A stretch of 64,000 nucleotides of DNA from Bacillota bacterium. Its GTDB lineage: Bacteria > Bacillota > Clostridia > Peptostreptococcales > Acidaminobacteraceae. The translations under genes were made by a program, and so were the position numbers. Of this stretch, positions 8,293-16,295 are shown one piece after another. The notes under the pieces are model-generated. The model ran no database searches. It had not been told where the DNA came from and saw only the letters and a program-made list of their open reading frames with translations. Each line of letters begins with the position of its first letter. Position 1 is the first letter of the stretch. The stretch lies in NCBI GenBank assembly GCA_020161295.1, contig JAIUOA010000004.1, forward strand, positions 124,001-188,000, read 5' to 3'.

Positions 8293-9195
8293 TTATCTTA
8301 ATTTAAGTGCTTGCTTAGCTAATTCAACAAAGCTGCTAACTGTGATCGATACGCCAGCTACTGCATCAGTTTTACCATCTGCAGCTAATGTGATCGCTTC
8401 AAGATCTTGAGCATCTGTTAAGAAACCTTCAACAAGTGCAGCTTGCTCATGCCATTCAGCAGAAGCTTTACCTTTAGCAACCATACCATAGTCGCCATCG
8501 ATAGAAGCTGTTTTCTTATCTTTATCAGTAGCGTTGCTTACGCCGTTCCAGTTAGCTGAAACGATGAAGCCGTTGATAACTGTAAGTGAAATGTTTTCTT
8601 TCCAAGTATTATCGCCAAAAGCAGCTTGCTCAGCGTAGAAAGTACCATCTACGTATTTACCTGTTCCAACTGGACCAGCAGCTAATGCTTGCTTAACGAG
8701 TTCTACGAACTCACCAACTTTGATAGAAACGCCAGCTACAGAATCTGTATGACCATCAGCATCAGAAAGGTTAAAAGCGTCAGCTGATTGGTTCTCTACT
8801 AAGAACGCTTCTGCAAGAGCAGCTTGCTCATGCCATTCTGATTGTGCTTTACCATAAGCTACCATGTTGTATTCGCCATCTTTAGATGTCGTTTTTTTGT
8901 CTTTGCCGCCAGATACACTAGCGCCATTCCAGTCAACCATAGCAATTTTGCCATCTTTAACTTCGATTGTTACAACTTCTTTCCAGCCCGACTCAGGATC
9001 GAAACCTGAACCAGTTGTAAAGTAAATACCATCGGCAAGAGTGCCACCAGCTTGTGTTGTTGCTTCTGTCGTTTCTGCAGCAGCAGTCGTTTCAGTAGCA
9101 GTTGTTTCTTCAACTGCAGGTTCATCTTTTGCGCATCCGATAAATAAACTGCTCATCATAACTAAAACGAGCAATAGAGCTAATAATTTCCTCAT
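8293..9195 (-). CDS. Lipoprotein with two FMN-binding domains (PplA-like)
   Basis: A 300-residue lipoprotein. The signal peptide ends in LFIGC (Cys21), followed by a Thr/Ala/Glu linker. Two homologous domains of about 120 residues follow; each holds a D-G-x-Y/F strand, a conserved SEWHEQAAL helix and a C-terminal flavinylation-like motif (DSVAGVSIKV and DAVAGVSITV). Canonical FMN-binding domains have S/T-G-A-T/S here; both copies carry G-V-S. Listeria PplA, an extracellular electron carrier flavinylated by ApbE/FmnB, has the same two-domain layout. The convergent neighbour is an ApbE lipoprotein. AGGAGG on the reverse strand precedes the ATG at 9195. A role as a surface electron shuttle is inferred. 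Confidence 0.82.
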   Translation of the reverse strand: MRKLLALLLVLVMMSSLFIGCAKDEPAVEETTATETTAAAETTEATTQAGGTLADGIYFTTGSGFDPESGWKEVVTIEVKDGKIAMVDWNGASVSGGKDKKTTSKDGEYNMVAYGKAQSEWHEQAALAEAFLVENQSADAFNLSDADGHTDSVAGVSIKVGEFVELVKQALAAGPVGTGKYVDGTFYAEQAAFGDNTWKENISLTVINGFIVSANWNGVSNATDKDKKTASIDGDYGMVAKGKASAEWHEQAALVEGFLTDAQDLEAITLAADGKTDAVAGVSITVSSFVELAKQALKLR

Positions 9196-9235
9196 AAAGC
9201 CACCTCCTAAGTGTTTTGCAAACAACCTACACCTT

Positions 9236-9263
9236 ATTATACCAAAAGTTTTTTTAAAATCAA
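9236..9263 (-). promoter_or_regulatory. Promoter of the FMN-binding lipoprotein gene
   Basis: On the reverse strand TTGATT (9258-9263), 16 bases, and TATAAT (9236-9241). It lies about 40 bases upstream of the start codon. Confidence 0.6.
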
Positions 9264-9277
9264 TTTGAATTAGCAAT

Positions 9278-9290
9278 TTTGACAGTAATT
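9278..9290. promoter_or_regulatory. TTTGACAGTAATT motif upstream of the FMN-binding lipoprotein promoter
   Basis: The 13-base word TTTGACAGTAATT occurs here, 15 bases upstream of the -35, and again at 19192-19204 upstream of the PFOR gene. An 11-base version lies in the apbE leader. No -10 stands at the right distance to make it a simple -35 element. I read it as a candidate regulator site. Confidence 0.35.
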
Positions 9291-9336
9291 TAACGTATTA
9301 CAGCGTCTAAGTTTTTTTATATGGAGAGCGGGTGAA

Positions 9337-9660
9337 TTACAGGGTTTCGTCGTAGATGACTGCTGTGCCGTATGCCATAATTTCTGCGGCACCCTGCATG
9401 ACACTGGCAGAAGAATACCGAATGTTCACGATTGCATTAGCGCCGAGTTTTTCTGCTTCTTCCACCATCAGCTTCGTCGCAATCTGTCTAGCTTCGTTTA
9501 GCATTTCAGTATATTCTTTCAGCTCTCCGCCGACAAGCTGCCTAAAGGCTGAAGTGATGTCCTTTCCGATATGCTTGGCGCGAATGGTGTTTCCTTTTAC
9601 GAGACCAAGGGTATTAATCACCTTTTTTCCTGGAATTTCAGGTGTATTGACCAGTAACAT
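9337..9660 (-). CDS. YbjQ/UPF0145 family protein
   Basis: A 107-residue protein matching the small YbjQ family: N-terminal NTPEIPGKKV, a central helix with QLVGGELKEYTEML, and LGANAIVNIRYSSASVMQGAAEIMAYGTAV near the end. The fold is dodecin/heavy-metal-binding-like; the biological role is unsettled. AAGGAGGT precedes the start on the reverse strand. It follows the 72-residue membrane protein gene by 11 bases and is probably co-transcribed with it. Length is normal for the family. Confidence 0.88.
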   Translation of the reverse strand: MLLVNTPEIPGKKVINTLGLVKGNTIRAKHIGKDITSAFRQLVGGELKEYTEMLNEARQIATKLMVEEAEKLGANAIVNIRYSSASVMQGAAEIMAYGTAVIYDETL

Positions 9661-9671
9661 AGGGGACCTCC

Positions 9672-9890
9672 TTAATATTTTTTATAATCGTTTCCCTCGG
9701 ATTTTGCGTCCTTTAAACGTTCCAAGACGAGCATGATGATCAATGCTACACCCGTGATGAATAAGCCATAGGCGAGCCAGCTTATGAGTCCCATAAGCAT
9801 GGATAAAGTCGGGATTGCGCTGGACAGTATGGCGAATAGTAGGATGAGCGTCAACAAAGCGGCAAAAGATGCACTCAATATTTTTATCAT
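9672..9890 (-). CDS. Small two-helix membrane protein, unknown function
   Basis: A 72-residue protein with two hydrophobic segments (about residues 5-27 and 31-57) and a charged C-terminal tail. I do not recognise a family. GGAGG stands before the ATG on the reverse strand, and the YbjQ gene follows at 11 bases, so the gene is probably real and forms a two-gene unit with it. Confidence 0.65.
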   Translation of the reverse strand: MIKILSASFAALLTLILLFAILSSAIPTLSMLMGLISWLAYGLFITGVALIIMLVLERLKDAKSEGNDYKKY

Positions 9891-10071
9891 AAACGCCTCC
9901 TTTCTTGTATTTTACACTATCATATCAAAATCGTCCCAGCCATTTATTAAGAAAGCATTAAATGTCATCGTGCAGAAAAATTTTTATGATTTTTAATTTA
10001 TGTTTATGAGTTTTTTCTACTCACAAGAGGAGATGATGGGAATTTTAGTGGGATTGATGTTCCGGACGAAA

Positions 10072-10111
10072 AATATGCAATGCATGAATATGCAAAATAA
10101 TCCGAATATTC
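10072..10111. promoter_or_regulatory. Repeat cluster upstream of arcA, possible ArgR-type operator
   Basis: AATATGCAA occurs at 10072-10080 and 10087-10095. TGCATGAATATGCA (10081-10094) is an inverted repeat with a GAAT centre, and GAATATTC (10104-10111) is a palindrome. The half-site CATGAATA agrees with the Bacillus ArgR/AhrC consensus, but the second half does not. Position some 35-70 bases upstream of the promoter would suit an activator. The assignment is tentative. Confidence 0.35.
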
Positions 10112-10143
10112 AGACAATTGGCAGAAACGTTGAAATTGCAGTG

Positions 10144-10173
10144 TTGATATTTTTTAAACGGAAGTGATATACT
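10144..10173 (+). promoter_or_regulatory. Promoter of the arcABC operon
   Basis: TTGATA (10144-10149), an 18-base spacer and TATACT (10168-10173), about 60 bases before the arcA start at 10235. Confidence 0.6.
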
Positions 10174-10234
10174 TAAAACAAGAAGAGCACTTGAATAATT
10201 TTACAAAATATAACAATTATTTGGAGGTGTCATT

Positions 10235-11461
10235 ATGAGGCAAAATGGATTGCAAGTCTACTCGGAAATAGGTCGTCTAAAGAAGGTCCTATTACATCGT
10301 CCGGGTGAGGAAATCGAAAATCTGACGCCAGACTTAATGAACCGATTGCTGTTCGATGATATCCCGTACCTTAAAATTGCGCGTGAAGAACACGATGCGT
10401 TTGCTGATGTCTTCAAGAAGAATGGTATAGAAGTCGCCTACCTTGAGGATTTAGTGGCAGCGTCATTAGAAGACAAAATTATAAAGGATATGTTCATCGC
10501 TGAATTCGTATCAGAAGCGGGCCTTAAGAATCCTCTACGTATGCAGCAGGTCAAAGAATATTATCACAGTTTTACAGATAACAAGCAAATGGTGGATAAA
10601 ATGATGGCGGGCATTCGCCGGGAAGAGATGAAGCCAGCTGGTCTAAGGACGTTAGCAGACTTGGCGGATATGGATTATCCCTTCATCGTCGAGCCCATGC
10701 CAAATCTTTATTTTACCAGAGATCCCTTTTCCACCATAGGCAACGGCATCGCACTTAATAAAATGAGAACGGTCACGCGATGCAGAGAAACGATTTTCGC
10801 CAAATATATCTTCAGGTATCATCGCGATTATAGGGATGTTCATATCCCATTCTGGTATGACCGGGATATGAAAAATGCCATCGAAGGTGGCGATGTCCTA
10901 GTTTTAAGTGACAAGGTCATCGCAGTTGGCATATCGGAAAGGACAGATGCAGACGCCATCGAGATGCTGGCGCGAAACATCTTCTCAGATGGTCAACCCT
11001 TCCAGACGATATTGGCGTTTGATATACCGAAGCTCAGGGCCTTCATGCATCTCGACACCGTGTTTACCATGGTGGATCATAATGTGTTCACCATACACCC
11101 TGAGATTGAGGGACCACTTACCGTGTATTCATTAAAAAGGTCCGATAAACGAGGTGAGTACACGATTGAGCGGGAATATCAAACCTTGGAGACTATCCTA
11201 AGCAAATATTTGGACGTCAGCTCTGCAAAGTTGATCCGATGTGGCGGAAAGCGAGGGATAGATGCAGGTAGGGAGCAGTGGAATGATGGCTCTAACACAC
11301 TGGCAATCGCTCCTGGAGAAGTTATCGTCTACTCCAGAAATCACGTCACCAATCGATTACTGGAAGAAGAAGGCATTAAAATATATGAGATTCCATCCTC
11401 GGAATTATCCAGAGGACGTGGTGGTCCGAGATGTATGTCCATGCCACTTTATAGAGAGTAA
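10235..11461 (+). CDS. arcA: Arginine deiminase
   Basis: A 408-residue protein of normal family length. It hydrolyses arginine to citrulline and ammonia, the first step of the ADI pathway. Visible family signatures are the N-terminal [15 protein letters not shown], the [10 protein letters not shown] motif, [20 protein letters not shown] with the catalytic histidine, and the C-terminal GPRCMSMP with the catalytic cysteine. GGAGGTG precedes the ATG. It heads arcA-arcB-arcC; no ArcD arginine/ornithine antiporter gene adjoins the cluster. Confidence 0.97.
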   Translation: MRQNGLQVYSEIGRLKKVLLHRPGEEIENLTPDLMNRLLFDDIPYLKIAREEHDAFADVFKKNGIEVAYLEDLVAASLEDKIIKDMFIAEFVSEAGLKNPLRMQQVKEYYHSFTDNKQMVDKMMAGIRREEMKPAGLRTLADLADMDYPFIVEPMPNLYFTRDPFSTIGNGIALNKMRTVTRCRETIFAKYIFRYHRDYRDVHIPFWYDRDMKNAIEGGDVLVLSDKVIAVGISERTDADAIEMLARNIFSDGQPFQTILAFDIPKLRAFMHLDTVFTMVDHNVFTIHPEIEGPLTVYSLKRSDKRGEYTIEREYQTLETILSKYLDVSSAKLIRCGGKRGIDAGREQWNDGSNTLAIAPGEVIVYSRNHVTNRLLEEEGIKIYEIPSSELSRGRGGPRCMSMPLYRE

Positions 11462-11509
11462 ATCATTATCATTTCATCATACAAATGACTATTATTTAGG
11501 AGGGATACC

Positions 11510-12502
11510 ATGCCAGTCAATTTAAGAGGAAGAAGCTTGTTGACACTAAGAGATTTTACTACAGAAGAAATCCACTATTTACTTAACCTTTCGAAAGACT
11601 TAAAAGCCAAGAAAAGAAATGGCATCAAGGGAAATTTGTTAGAGCACAAGAGCATCTGTTTACTTTTTGAAAAAACCTCTACCCGTACACGATGCGCTTT
11701 TGAAGTGGCAGCCTATGATGAAGGCGCTAACGTGACGTTTTTAACGAATAGCCAAATGGGAAAAAAAGAGAGCATGGAAGATACGGCGAAGGTACTCGGT
11801 CGATTCTACGATGGTATTGAATACCGTGGTTTTGGGCAAAGCGTCGTCGAAACATTAGCAAAGCATGCCGGGGTACCGGTGTGGAATGGTCTTACGGACG
11901 ATTATCATCCAACTCAAATATTGGCTGACTTTCTTACGGTAATGGAACATGTGGACAAACCGCTTAATAAGGTGAAATTTGTTTATTGTGGCGATGCGCG
12001 AAACAACATGGGTAATTCGCTCATGATCGGCGCGGCAAAAGTGGGCATGCACTTCGTGGCATTGGCACCCAAAAGCTTATGGCCAAATGAAGACCTCGTG
12101 GCTGAGATGCGGCAGGTGGCGAAATACACGGGGGCGACCATCGACTTTTCTGAAGACCTGGATGCAGTTATCGGTGCGGATGTCATCTATACGGATGTTT
12201 GGGTTTCCATGGGTGAAGAGCATCTGTTCGAAGAGCGTGTAAAGCTTCTAAAACCCTATCAAGTGAACATGGATTTGTTAAATCGTACCAAGAACGATAA
12301 CGTTATCTTTATGCACTGTTTACCAGCCTTCCATGATACAATGACGGAAGTAGGTGCAGAAATTGCTGAAAAGTATGGAATGACAGAGATGGAAGTGACA
12401 GATGAGGTCTTTAGAAGTATCCATTCTGTAGTGTTTGATGAAGCGGAAAACAGGATGCATACCATTAAGGCCATTATGGTAGCCACAATCGGTAATTTAT
12501 AG
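11510..12502 (+). CDS. arcB: Ornithine carbamoyltransferase, catabolic
   Basis: A 330-residue enzyme that in this pathway phosphorolyses citrulline to ornithine and carbamoyl phosphate. The carbamoyl phosphate motif [15 protein letters not shown], the YRGFGQ loop, [14 protein letters not shown] and the ornithine-side HCLPAFHD motif are all present. AGGAGGG precedes the start. Its place between arcA and arcC argues for the catabolic role, since no arginine biosynthesis gene is nearby. Confidence 0.96.
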   Translation: MPVNLRGRSLLTLRDFTTEEIHYLLNLSKDLKAKKRNGIKGNLLEHKSICLLFEKTSTRTRCAFEVAAYDEGANVTFLTNSQMGKKESMEDTAKVLGRFYDGIEYRGFGQSVVETLAKHAGVPVWNGLTDDYHPTQILADFLTVMEHVDKPLNKVKFVYCGDARNNMGNSLMIGAAKVGMHFVALAPKSLWPNEDLVAEMRQVAKYTGATIDFSEDLDAVIGADVIYTDVWVSMGEEHLFEERVKLLKPYQVNMDLLNRTKNDNVIFMHCLPAFHDTMTEVGAEIAEKYGMTEMEVTDEVFRSIHSVVFDEAENRMHTIKAIMVATIGNL

Positions 12503-12531
12503 AAAAGATGATAAAGGGGTTGGAGGTTTAT

Positions 12532-13476
12532 ATGAAATTGAAAGATAAGATTGTCGTCGCCTTGGGGGGCAATGCATTAGGTAATTCTCCAGAGGAACAG
12601 CTGGAACTCGTAAAGCACACGGCTAAGCCCATCGTTGATTTGATTGAGGCGGGTCATGAGGTGATTTTAGCGCACGGTAATGGACCACAAGTGGGCATGA
12701 TTAACCTTGCGATGTCAACTTCGGCGGCTTCAAGTGCTAACACACCTGAAATGCCATTCCCTGAGTGTGGTGCCATGAGCCAAGGGTATATTGGATTTCA
12801 CCTTCAAAACGCCATCAGAGAAGAGTTGCTCTCACGCGGCATGGAAATGCCAGTAGCGACAGTGATCACACAAGTCATCGTCGATAAAGAGGATCCCGCT
12901 TTCAAAAAGCCGACGAAGCCAATCGGTGCATTCTATTCTGAAGAAGAAGCGAAGAAAATCATGGCTGAGAAAGGCCATACCATGGTAGAAGATTCTGGAC
13001 GTGGCTGGAGAAGAGTCGTCCCATCACCACAACCGATCGATGTGGCAGAAAAGGAAACGGTTAAAGCGTTAGTCAAGCATGGTCACGTGGTCATCACTGT
13101 AGGTGGTGGCGGTATCCCAGTGGTTGCTGAGGGACATCGATTAATCGGTATCCCAGCGGTTATCGATAAGGACTTTGCCTCTGCAAAGCTCGCAGAAATC
13201 TTAGATGCGGATTACCTTATTATCCTCACAGCGGTTGACAAGGTAGCCATCAATTATGGCAAGCCAGATGTAAAGTGGCTTAGCGAGCTCTCTTTAGAGG
13301 AAGCGTTCAAGTACATCGAGGAAGGCCATTTTGCTCCAGGAAGCATGCTCCCTAAAGTACAGGCAGCCATCAAGTTCGCTGAATCTAAAAAAGGCAGAAA
13401 AGCGTTGATTACATCACTGGAAAAAGCCAAAGAGGGTATCGAAGGCTTAACGGGAACGGTAATCGTAGACCGCTAA
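12532..13476 (+). CDS. arcC: Carbamate kinase
   Basis: A 314-residue amino acid kinase-fold enzyme that uses carbamoyl phosphate to make ATP, the energy-yielding step of the ADI pathway. Motifs are VVALGGNALG, AHGNGPQVGM, FPECGAMSQGYIG, VITVGGGGIPVV and PGSMLPKVQAA. The ATG at 12532 is preceded by TTGGAGG; an in-frame ATG at 12508 lacks a ribosome site. It is the last gene of the operon and is followed by a terminator at 13505. Confidence 0.96.
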   Translation: MKLKDKIVVALGGNALGNSPEEQLELVKHTAKPIVDLIEAGHEVILAHGNGPQVGMINLAMSTSAASSANTPEMPFPECGAMSQGYIGFHLQNAIREELLSRGMEMPVATVITQVIVDKEDPAFKKPTKPIGAFYSEEEAKKIMAEKGHTMVEDSGRGWRRVVPSPQPIDVAEKETVKALVKHGHVVITVGGGGIPVVAEGHRLIGIPAVIDKDFASAKLAEILDADYLIILTAVDKVAINYGKPDVKWLSELSLEEAFKYIEEGHFAPGSMLPKVQAAIKFAESKKGRKALITSLEKAKEGIEGLTGTVIVDR

Positions 13477-13504
13477 AATAACATAAGCATATGAAGTGCG
13501 TTTT

Positions 13505-13535
13505 AAGACTGCTGTTTAGTACGGCAGTCTTTTTT
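13505..13535 (+). terminator. Terminator of the arc operon
   Basis: AAGACTGCTG (13505-13514) pairs with CGGCAGTCTT (13522-13531) with one G-U, followed by a T run that abuts the sigma-54-type promoter at 13537. Confidence 0.85.
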
Positions 13536-13536
13536 A

Positions 13537-13551
13537 TGGCATAAATATTGC
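13537..13551 (+). promoter_or_regulatory. Sigma-54-type (-24/-12) promoter before the activator gene
   Basis: TGGCAT (13537-13542), five bases, TTGC (13548-13551) gives the invariant GG and GC at the right spacing. It lies 113 bases upstream of the activator start and suggests autogenous control. Confidence 0.6.
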
Positions 13552-13664
13552 GAGTAGATATCTTAGAGTGAGTAAATCACATATTTTCACTTTCGATACG
13601 TGTAATCGGAAAGCAAATCCATTATAATGGTATTAAATTGATTGAAGATTGAGAGCGTGAGGAC

Positions 13665-15077
13665 ATGAGTAATTATACTGGCGAAATGGAAAACCTGAAA
13701 GACGATCTTTTTATTAAGCGGCTACATCAAATTTTCGACCCGATTTCTGTTCCGATCATACTCGTGAACAAAGAGACAGAAGTGGTGATGATCAACGAAT
13801 CCTTTGCTGAATATTTGGGACATCCGAGAAGTGAAATCATCGGTAAAAAAGTGGAGGAAGTGGATCCCAATACCCGTTTTCCCTACGTCATTAAGAACAA
13901 ACAACCAGAATTTGCCCATAAGCATAAGTTCACAAACGGCCATACAGCGCTGGTGCATCGCATTCCCGTCCTGGATGATGACGGTGAGGTGGCGTTTGGA
14001 TTTGGGATGGTCATCTTTGACGATTTGAAGAAGCTACAGGAAGTGCTGGAGAAGAACAAGCTTTTGGAAGGCAAGCTTCATATTTATCAGGAAGAGCTAA
14101 AAAACATGCGCGGGGCAAAATACTCTTGGAAGTCCATTATCGGTAATTCGGTATTGATGCAAGAGGTCAAGCACATGGCGGCAAAAGCGGCGAAAACCGA
14201 TTCGAACGTTTTGATTTGCGGTGAAAGTGGTACGGGTAAGGAGCTATTTGCTCATGCCATCCATAATGATAGCAGACGGTTTGATGGACCATTTATAAAA
14301 ATCAATTGTGCTGCTATTCCCAAGGATCTGCTGGAATCAGAGCTCTTTGGATATGAAGAGGGTGCGTTTACTGGTGCGAAGAAACAGGGTAAGGTTGGAA
14401 AGTTTGAGCTGGCCAACGGTGGTACGATCTTCCTCGATGAAATCGGCGACATGCCACTGGACATGCAAGTTAAAATCCTGAGGGTTCTTCAGGAAAAAGA
14501 GGTTGAACGCATCGGTGGCAATAAGACGATTCCCATCAATTGCCGCATCATCGCTGCCACCAACCGCAATCTAGTGGAGCGTATTAAAGAAAATGAGTTT
14601 CGAGAAGACCTCTATTATCGCCTCAATGTCGTAAACATCGAAGTGCCACCACTACGGGCTAGAAAAGAGGATGTGGAAATATTGACGCTTAAATTGATGG
14701 AGAAGCTCTCAAATGCATTAGGAAAGTATGTCAGCGCCATCACCGTGGATGCACTGGACAGCCTTAAATCCTATAACTGGCCAGGGAACATCAGAGAACT
14801 TGAAAACATCGTGGAACGCGCCATCAATATGACAGAGGGCGAAACCATTGAACTTCAGCATCTGCCAACCTTCATCATCGCCGAGCAGCATTACGAGCAA
14901 AGAGAAGTTACCACGCTCACCAGTCTGAAGCATGCGGTGGAAGAGGTGGAAAAAGCGACGATTATCAAATGCCTTAAAGCCGTTCATTATAATAAGTTAA
15001 AGGCAGCTAAAATATTAGGCATCAGTCGAACCAGCCTATATGAGAAAATAGAAAAGTTCGGTATCGACGCACCGTAA
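13665..15077 (+). CDS. Sigma-54-dependent activator with PAS sensor domain
   Basis: A 470-residue enhancer-binding protein. A PAS domain spans about residues 20-125. The AAA+ domain begins near 155 with Walker A GESGTGKE (186-193), the sigma-54 contact loop GAFTGA (233-238) and Walker B GTIFLDEI (253-260). A Fis-type helix-turn-helix closes the protein (LKAAKILGISRTSLYEKIEKF). There is no receiver domain, so a ligand or redox signal at the PAS domain is likelier than phosphorylation. A -24/-12 promoter precedes the gene and a second precedes the next operon, which I infer to be its target. The gene for sigma-54 is not in the window. Confidence 0.93.
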   Translation: MSNYTGEMENLKDDLFIKRLHQIFDPISVPIILVNKETEVVMINESFAEYLGHPRSEIIGKKVEEVDPNTRFPYVIKNKQPEFAHKHKFTNGHTALVHRIPVLDDDGEVAFGFGMVIFDDLKKLQEVLEKNKLLEGKLHIYQEELKNMRGAKYSWKSIIGNSVLMQEVKHMAAKAAKTDSNVLICGESGTGKELFAHAIHNDSRRFDGPFIKINCAAIPKDLLESELFGYEEGAFTGAKKQGKVGKFELANGGTIFLDEIGDMPLDMQVKILRVLQEKEVERIGGNKTIPINCRIIAATNRNLVERIKENEFREDLYYRLNVVNIEVPPLRARKEDVEILTLKLMEKLSNALGKYVSAITVDALDSLKSYNWPGNIRELENIVERAINMTEGETIELQHLPTFIIAEQHYEQREVTTLTSLKHAVEEVEKATIIKCLKAVHYNKLKAAKILGISRTSLYEKIEKFGIDAP

Positions 15078-15096
15078 ATAGGATAGAAAAATTCTG

Positions 15097-15144
15097 GACA
15101 CTGTTCATATGTGTTGTACACATTGTGGACAGTGTCTTTTTTTT
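15097..15144 (+). terminator. Nested hairpin with T tract, terminator and possible activator site
   Basis: GACACTGT (15097-15104) pairs with ACAGTGTC (15129-15136), and inside it ATGTGT (15109-15114) pairs with ACACAT (15118-15123). Eight Ts follow. This is a good terminator for the activator gene. The nested dyads also lie about 65-105 bases upstream of the next -24/-12 promoter, a usual distance for the binding site of a sigma-54 activator. Confidence 0.7.
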
Positions 15145-15201
15145 GTACAGCGTCATGCACTGATTTACCAAATTTTCAGGGGATTTTCATGGATTTTTCA
15201 T

Positions 15202-15216
15202 TGGCACGACATTTGC
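15202..15216 (+). promoter_or_regulatory. Sigma-54-type promoter of the thiolase-like/CoA-transferase operon
   Basis: TGGCAC (15202-15207), five bases, TTGC (15213-15216) is a full match to the -24/-12 consensus. It stands 38 bases before the ATG of the next gene. Confidence 0.82.
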
Positions 15217-15254
15217 GATAAATAATGTCAAACTGATCAATCTAGGAGGCATCC

Positions 15255-16295
15255 ATGAAGAAGCGAACTGTCGGTATCGTGGGTACTGGCGTCTATATTC
15301 CAGAGCAAGTGATTACCGCGAAAGAAATCGCAGAAATGACAGGTGGTGTGTGGGCTGAAAAGGCCATCATCGAAAAATTAGGATTCACTCAGAAGCCTAT
15401 TCCGGGTCCTGGTGACGGGACACAAGCCATGGGCGTTAAGGCGGCGATGGATTGCTTAAACAACACGGGTGTTGATCCACTGGATATCGACGTCATCCTG
15501 TGTATGGGGGAAGAATGGAAGGAATACCCGCTGACGACCTCAGCCATCTATATTCAGGAACAAATCGGCGCTAAGAATGCGTGGGGCATCGACGTACAGA
15601 ATAGATGCTGTACCACCGTCACTGCCATGAAAATGGCCAGAGACATGCTCATCGCCGACGAAAGCATCGACACCATCATGGTTTGTGGTGGCTATCGCAA
15701 TGGCGATTTCGTCGATTATGCGGACAGAAACATGAGCATGATGTTCAACCTAGGCGCTGGGGCAGGCGCCATCATCCTCAAAGCCGACTACCATAAAAAT
15801 CTTCTTTTAGAATCACACATCATGTCAGATGGGAGCATGGCCAGAGACGCCGGAGTTGAAATCGGCGGCATCGAAAATCCCATTACACCTGAAAACATCA
15901 GTGAGGCATACAAATCACTGAGACTACTTGCACCTGAGCATATGAAGAATCGCCTTAACGAAGTGTCCATGGATAATTGGATGTACTGCATCGATCAGGC
16001 GTTCCTCAAATCCGGGGTGGAAAAAACAAAACTCGATTACTTGGCAGTACTGCACTTTAAGTACTCTATGCATAAACAAATGCTTGACCAATTGGGACTT
16101 AACGAGAATCAATCCATCTATCTTAGTGAATTCGGTCATATAGGACAAGTGGATCAAATTTTGTCTCTACACCTGGCACAGCGACAAGGGAAACTATCAG
16201 AGGGGTCGGTGGTGTCGATGATCGCGGCAGGGATAGGCTATGCATGGGCTGCCAATGTAATACTATGGGGAGAAGGGGGTGTAACAAATGTTTGA
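15255..16295 (+). CDS. FabH-like (3-oxoacyl-ACP synthase III family) thiolase-fold enzyme
   Basis: A 346-residue protein with the KAS III fold. The N-terminus (GIVGTGVYIPEQVIT) and the nucleophile region (IDVQNRCCTT, catalytic-equivalent Cys118) fit the family. His267 (VLHFKYSMH) matches the FabH histidine. The FabH asparagine position in the G-N-T-S loop is replaced by His295 (FGHIGQVD). AGGAGG precedes the ATG. A sigma-54-type promoter lies upstream, and the CoA-transferase gene overlaps its end by eight bases. It is not placed with fatty acid synthesis genes, so I infer a catabolic or fermentative acyl-CoA condensation or cleavage rather than lipid synthesis. The substrate is unknown. Confidence 0.78.
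   Translation: MKKRTVGIVGTGVYIPEQVITAKEIAEMTGGVWAEKAIIEKLGFTQKPIPGPGDGTQAMGVKAAMDCLNNTGVDPLDIDVILCMGEEWKEYPLTTSAIYIQEQIGAKNAWGIDVQNRCCTTVTAMKMARDMLIADESIDTIMVCGGYRNGDFVDYADRNMSMMFNLGAGAGAIILKADYHKNLLLESHIMSDGSMARDAGVEIGGIENPITPENISEAYKSLRLLAPEHMKNRLNEVSMDNWMYCIDQAFLKSGVEKTKLDYLAVLHFKYSMHKQMLDQLGLNENQSIYLSEFGHIGQVDQILSLHLAQRQGKLSEGSVVSMIAAGIGYAWAANVILWGEGGVTNV

Larger units (their letters stand above)
9891..10234. other. Intergenic region between the ybjQ unit and arcA
   Basis: A gene-free stretch of 344 bases between divergent units. It holds the arcA promoter (10144-10173) and a cluster of short repeats (10072-10111). I see no convincing promoter for the reverse unit, no hairpin terminator and no small gene. 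Confidence 0.6.

Noticed and set aside
8293..9195. Tandem duplication as a sign of assembly error
   Set aside because: The two domains are related in protein but differ widely in DNA, as expected for an old domain duplication.
10120..10134. Possible sigma-54 promoter upstream of arcA (TGGCAG-N5-TTGA)
   Set aside because: The essential GC of the -12 element is GA here, and a good sigma-A-type promoter lies just downstream.
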